A DNA stretch of 64,000 nucleotides from Morella rubra. Its lineage: Eukaryota > Streptophyta > Magnoliopsida > Fagales > Myricaceae. The stretch spans positions 5,374,150 to 5,438,149 of the forward strand of contig CM025850.1 in NCBI GenBank assembly GCA_003952965.2, written 5' to 3'. Each line of letters begins with the position of its first letter. Position 1 is the first letter of the stretch. The notes beneath the pieces were generated by a model. That model was given only the letters and a program-made list of their open reading frames with translations, was not told the DNA's origin and ran no database searches. Below are positions 60,373 to 64,000 of this stretch, in pieces. The position numbers and the translations under genes are program-made.

Positions 60373-62275
60373 TGACGGTAATCCCGATGGGCTATTTTGC
60401 ATTCTACAGCTGTTTACTTGCCTTTCAGCAGGCAGTTCATGCTTCGATATTGTTTTTATTCTTCTTTTTTCTGTTCTGTTCAATTTTTCTCCACCCTATA
60501 TGGGATATGAGGTTCCTCCTTGAACTAATATGTCTTTTAGGATTTGTATTGTATTGATTATGTATTTGTAGAGAAGAGATAATGCTCGAGTAGCTGGACA
60601 GACGTTTTCACCTGTAATGAGTTAGTACTATGTTAATGTCGTGTTTGCTTTAATTTTGTTTTTGTTTTAGCAACCTTTTATAGTTGTTTGCAGTCAACCG
60701 AACCAACTCCACAACTGTTCAATGTTTTAAGCAGATTTATGCGAATTTTGTGGCCGTGCTTGCAATTCTTGTTCCTTTTTGCGGCTTTACATCTGTGTAG
60801 TAGTTAGTAAACAACAAAAACAATCTCGATCTGCTACTTTCGGTCACTTTTTGGGGCTTCGATTTTGCTTTTCGTATATCTTTTTTCTTTTCTTTTGGGT
60901 TGAAGACTACCTTGGTCGTCTTGGTGCACAAGCAGCCACGAATACAGCCTAATATTAGGGCTTGGAAAAAGGATTTGCCAACCTTAGTATGAGCCATGAT
61001 GCAGCCTTTTGTACCGCTAGTGCATGCATCCACAGTGGACGGTAAACAAAAGCTTTTCTTCTAGGAAAGTCGGGTGTTTCAGATACTTTTCCTTTTGTTT
61101 AGATGCAGCATTTCTCAATGCAGGTCCATATGACTTCGCCCATAAATGAAGCTGAGTGTATCTTCAAAGATTAAGAAATAAAAACTGGCTACGTCTGAAC
61201 AAGTCTGAAAATTTGTGGAAGCTAATCTTAATCATGAAGGTATCCCTTACATTCATGCCTCAAACTAAACTTTAAAAATTATTATATAATTTTGGAACGC
61301 TTTTCTTATTTTGACTGCCCATGTTCTACTTCACATATTATAATTTATTTTTGAACAGTTTCTTCCCCTCTAATCCATCTCAGTGCCTTTTTTTCTCTCT
61401 CAACTTTTGCTAGTATTTAAAGGGTCTGCGCTCAGGTCCACTTATTAAGATAGTGAAAGCTAAAAATAAATAAATAATCATTGAAAAGTTCACCTACTGA
61501 AAAGGGTAATACATTCGACTTGTCGAATGCTATTTCCATATCAAAATTTCCTTTAAAGTTTATAATCAGGTACATTTGTTTGTCAAAATTAGTGTACGTT
61601 TTAGAAGCAGTTAATTCTTCCAATTAGAAAACCGATCGTCTTAGGTTATTACAAACGAAGACGACGGTCCAAAATAAAAGATAAAAAAATCTTTATACGA
61701 ATTATATTTGTTTTTATTGAAAAATTAAACTTGCCATGAACCTAATATGAAATTTAATTATTAAAAGATTCAAGCAAAAGTGCTTTAAGGAGATAAAATG
61801 AGTTTGAGCCTGTCAATTTCAAAGAATTTAATATCTACAACATTATCAGTGAAGGCAACCAGACAAACTCCACAAGTATCAATCCGTTTTCTCTTTCTTT
61901 AGCAAATAACGACAGAGATTTTGTCCCAAAGTCCACCTCTATTCTCTACTTCTATTCTCTCCCTCCCTCCCTCCCTCCAAAGGTGCCTTAAACGACAGCG
62001 GTGCATCCGATTTTCTCGAGCTTTATCGTTATTGGTTTTATTTACTTTTTTTTTTCTTGGGTGAAATATTTACTATTTGTTTTTTTGTCGAGCGAACTCA
62101 TCCAAAGCTACGCCCGCACTCACAGTCACACTCTCTCAGCTACTTTTTCTCACTCTCTCTCTCTCTCTTCTTCAAACGCAAGAAAAAGCAGGGAGGAAAG
62201 AAGTAGCAGGGCCAGTAGGCAGAGAGGTGAGTGGCAAAAGCAGAAGAGAGGAGCGGCGCAGAGTAGCCAAAAAAG
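60373..62275. other. Pinin 3' region and promoter/leader of the LEA_2-type gene
   Basis: The first few hundred bases are T-rich and likely contain the pinin 3' UTR. No other gene is supported. Before the LEA_2-type gene lie (CCCT)n at about 61955-61978 and a (CT)n tract at about 62150-62170, typical of plant 5' leaders. Confidence 0.55.
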
Positions 62276-62917
62276 ATGACATCAAGGGCTAACTTGAACG
62301 GTGAGCACGCACCGCGGCGCGCACCTCCAGCCCAGTCCCACCACCAACACTACTACCCAGCGACGTCGTCTTCGTCCTCCTCCGCTTCCTTCAAAGGATG
62401 CTGCTGCTGCCTCTTCCTCTTATTCTCCTTATTAGCCCTCCTAATCCTGGCTGTCGTTTTGGTCATCATCTTGGCCGTCAAACCCAAGAAGCCCTCCTTT
62501 GATCTACAGCAAGTGGGCGTCCAGTACATGGGCATCACCACCCCCAATCCCTCCGCCGCGGTCGAAACCAGTCCGGCGACAAATCCCACCACGTCCGCCT
62601 CCCTATCGCTCAACATACGGATGCTATTCACGGCGGTGAACCCCAACAGAGTCGGGATCAAGTACGGCGAGTCCAGGTTCACCGTCATGTACCGCGGGAT
62701 CCCCCTGGGAAAAGCCTCCGTCCCAGGGTTCTTCCAGGAGGCCCACAGCGTGAGACAGGTGGAGGCGACCATCGCAGTCGATCATGTCAACCTGCTCCAA
62801 GCCGACGCTGCCAGTTTAGTCAGGGACGCTTCCTTAAACGACCGCGTGGAGCTTAGGGTCTTGGGCGACGTCGGTGCTAAGATCCGCGTCTTAAACTTCG
62901 ATTCCCCTGGCGTTCAG
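62276..62917 (+). CDS. LEA_2/NHL-type membrane protein, first exon only
   Basis: The ATG at 62276 opens a 214-codon exon ending at CAG|GTCAGAC. A Pro/His/Ser-rich cytosolic head is followed by a Cys cluster (GCCCCLF, residues 41-47) and one long membrane segment (about 43-68). The rest is a LEA_2 (WHy-like) domain: SLNIRMLFTAVNPNRVGIKYG, RGIPLGKASVPGFFQEAHS, VELRVLGDVGAKIRVLNF. This order is that of the late-embryogenesis-abundant hydroxyproline-rich / NDR1-HIN1-like family, which are type II membrane proteins, often at the plasma membrane and sometimes linked to stress or defence. The last exon, expected to start with a short VxVDC-type block, was not found before the window ends. Confidence 0.88.
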
Positions 62918-64000
62918 GTCAGACTCTGTGGCAAAATCCTACTGAATTGCTTCTGCATTGCTTATGTATATAATTTAAGCCTCACCTTACAAAGGAAAAA
63001 AAAATAATTGTCTCTGGTCTCTTCCACTGAATTCGGAGCCATTTCTCACTGCTATTTTCAGGGCCTTTGTTATTTTGGTTAAGCAATTTTGGTCTAGATT
63101 CCTGTCCCAGGCCGCAATTGGGTTTTCGTTTTTTCCTCCCTAAAATCTTCACTTTGTCTCTGGATGACAATAGCTCCCTGTCTCTGTGTCTGTCCTCTGT
63201 CACTCCGAAACCCACCACCTTCTGTCCACTTCTGCTTGTTTTTTTTTTTTTTTTTTTGGCGAGGGGAGGGGGGAGCGTGCGCCGTGCGCTGCTGAGTAGA
63301 TATAGTCCGTGATAACATGCGCCTGAATCGGTGCTTCGTCTAGGGGAAGGGATATTCTTGCGTGCATTTGCATGCATGCCCTTGAAGTTCGGTGTATTCG
63401 GGTTTAGTGAACAAAAAAAAAAAGCGCGCAGCTTTAGTTGATTAATCAGGTGCCCTTTCGGTATGCTGCATTACACCTCGCGTCTTTCTTTCTCTTGGCG
63501 TTCTTTTGGTGATACCAAAAGCATCTCTTAAGATCTCTCTGGTAATTTGCTTACCTTTTTCTTTTTTTTTCCATCTCTTCTTCCCCGTCTTGTATATGTG
63601 GTTCGTTCGTCCCTAGGCTAATCCCAGTTCTTGGGCTCTAAAAGCATTTAGAAAAGTCGTAGTAGTAGTGATTACTTTAAGAATTCGCTTTCTTTCCACG
63701 CGCTTTTCACTAACGCTCCAATGTCCGCAGGGATAAGTGGGTGTCTTTCTCGATAGCTCTATTTAGACGCACATATCCGGGGGCGGGCGATGCCTCTTCT
63801 GTTGGCTTTTAAGCCATCGATCGCACTCCCTCCCTGCTGCTCGCTCCCTTGGTAGTTAGTTAGTAGCGTTTGGCATGCGCCTCTCGCCTAGCAATGTGCC
63901 CGCCAATTTAGGCTGTTAATAATGCGCCCCAATTTCTGTCGAGCATGTTCCTGGATAGTTGCGCCTCTAATTTTTTTTTTTGTCTTTTGTATTTTTGTTG
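62918..64000 (+). other. First intron of the LEA_2-type gene, to the window edge
   Basis: Follows the GTCAGAC donor. T-rich with poly-T runs (63239-63258, 63970). No coding segment continuing the LEA_2 domain was seen, so the intron is longer than 1.08 kb or the gene ends differently. Confidence 0.6.

Overview
The window is nuclear DNA from a flowering plant, most likely a dicot; I cannot name the species. The evidence is spliced genes of plant families (a pro-region pectin methylesterase, a plant-type pinin protein, a LEA_2/NHL membrane protein), AT-rich intergenic DNA, and dense plant transposons: Ty3/gypsy of the Tat and Athila types, Mutator-like (MULE), CACTA, and hAT with a BED zinc finger. 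No tRNA, rRNA or CRISPR was seen. All exon borders were worked out by eye from reading frame and GT/AG sites.

Only three host genes are convincing. At the left edge is a three-exon pectinesterase/pectinesterase-inhibitor gene (minus strand, 275-2530). At the right are a ten-exon pinin/SDK/memA gene (plus, 55981-60372, 431 aa predicted) and the first exon of a LEA_2/NHL protein that runs off the window (plus, from 62276).

The 50 kb between them is a transposon mosaic. From 5.8 to 7.8 kb lies a decayed hAT transposase. From 8834 to 13036 lies a CACTA element with a 3-bp target duplication; it carries spliced exon fragments, one cyclin-like, instead of transposase. From 14.2 to 33.8 kb an AT-rich tandem array is split by an 18 kb Tat-type LTR retroelement (14469-32550). 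That element has gag and protease remnants, no polymerase, and an antisense ORF region. It is itself interrupted by an 8.5 kb insertion containing a 6.9 kb MULE (18739-25652), and by a solo LTR (26506-27737) sitting inside a 36-bp minisatellite. From 34109 to 37195 lies a second MULE with a perfect 9-bp target duplication. From about 37.3 to 45.2 kb lies a truncated Athila-type element on the minus strand, with a second solo LTR of the same family as the first inserted at its RNase H/integrase border.

At 45198 a different CACTA family cuts into the Athila gag gene. It has a nearly intact Ptta/En-Spm-type gene and many CGATCGATCG motifs. It is joined at 50160 to a 4.3 kb near-perfect palindrome (50161-54487). 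The axis of that palindrome coincides with an 83-bp CACTA-type hairpin. A 631-bp MITE (55200-55830) ends 150 bp before the pinin start codon.

The most interesting items are the palindrome built around a mini-CACTA hairpin, the two unrelated MULEs that each carry a GRF zinc finger - coiled coil - membrane gene, the exon-carrying CACTA element, and the palindromic motif clusters in the second CACTA element.
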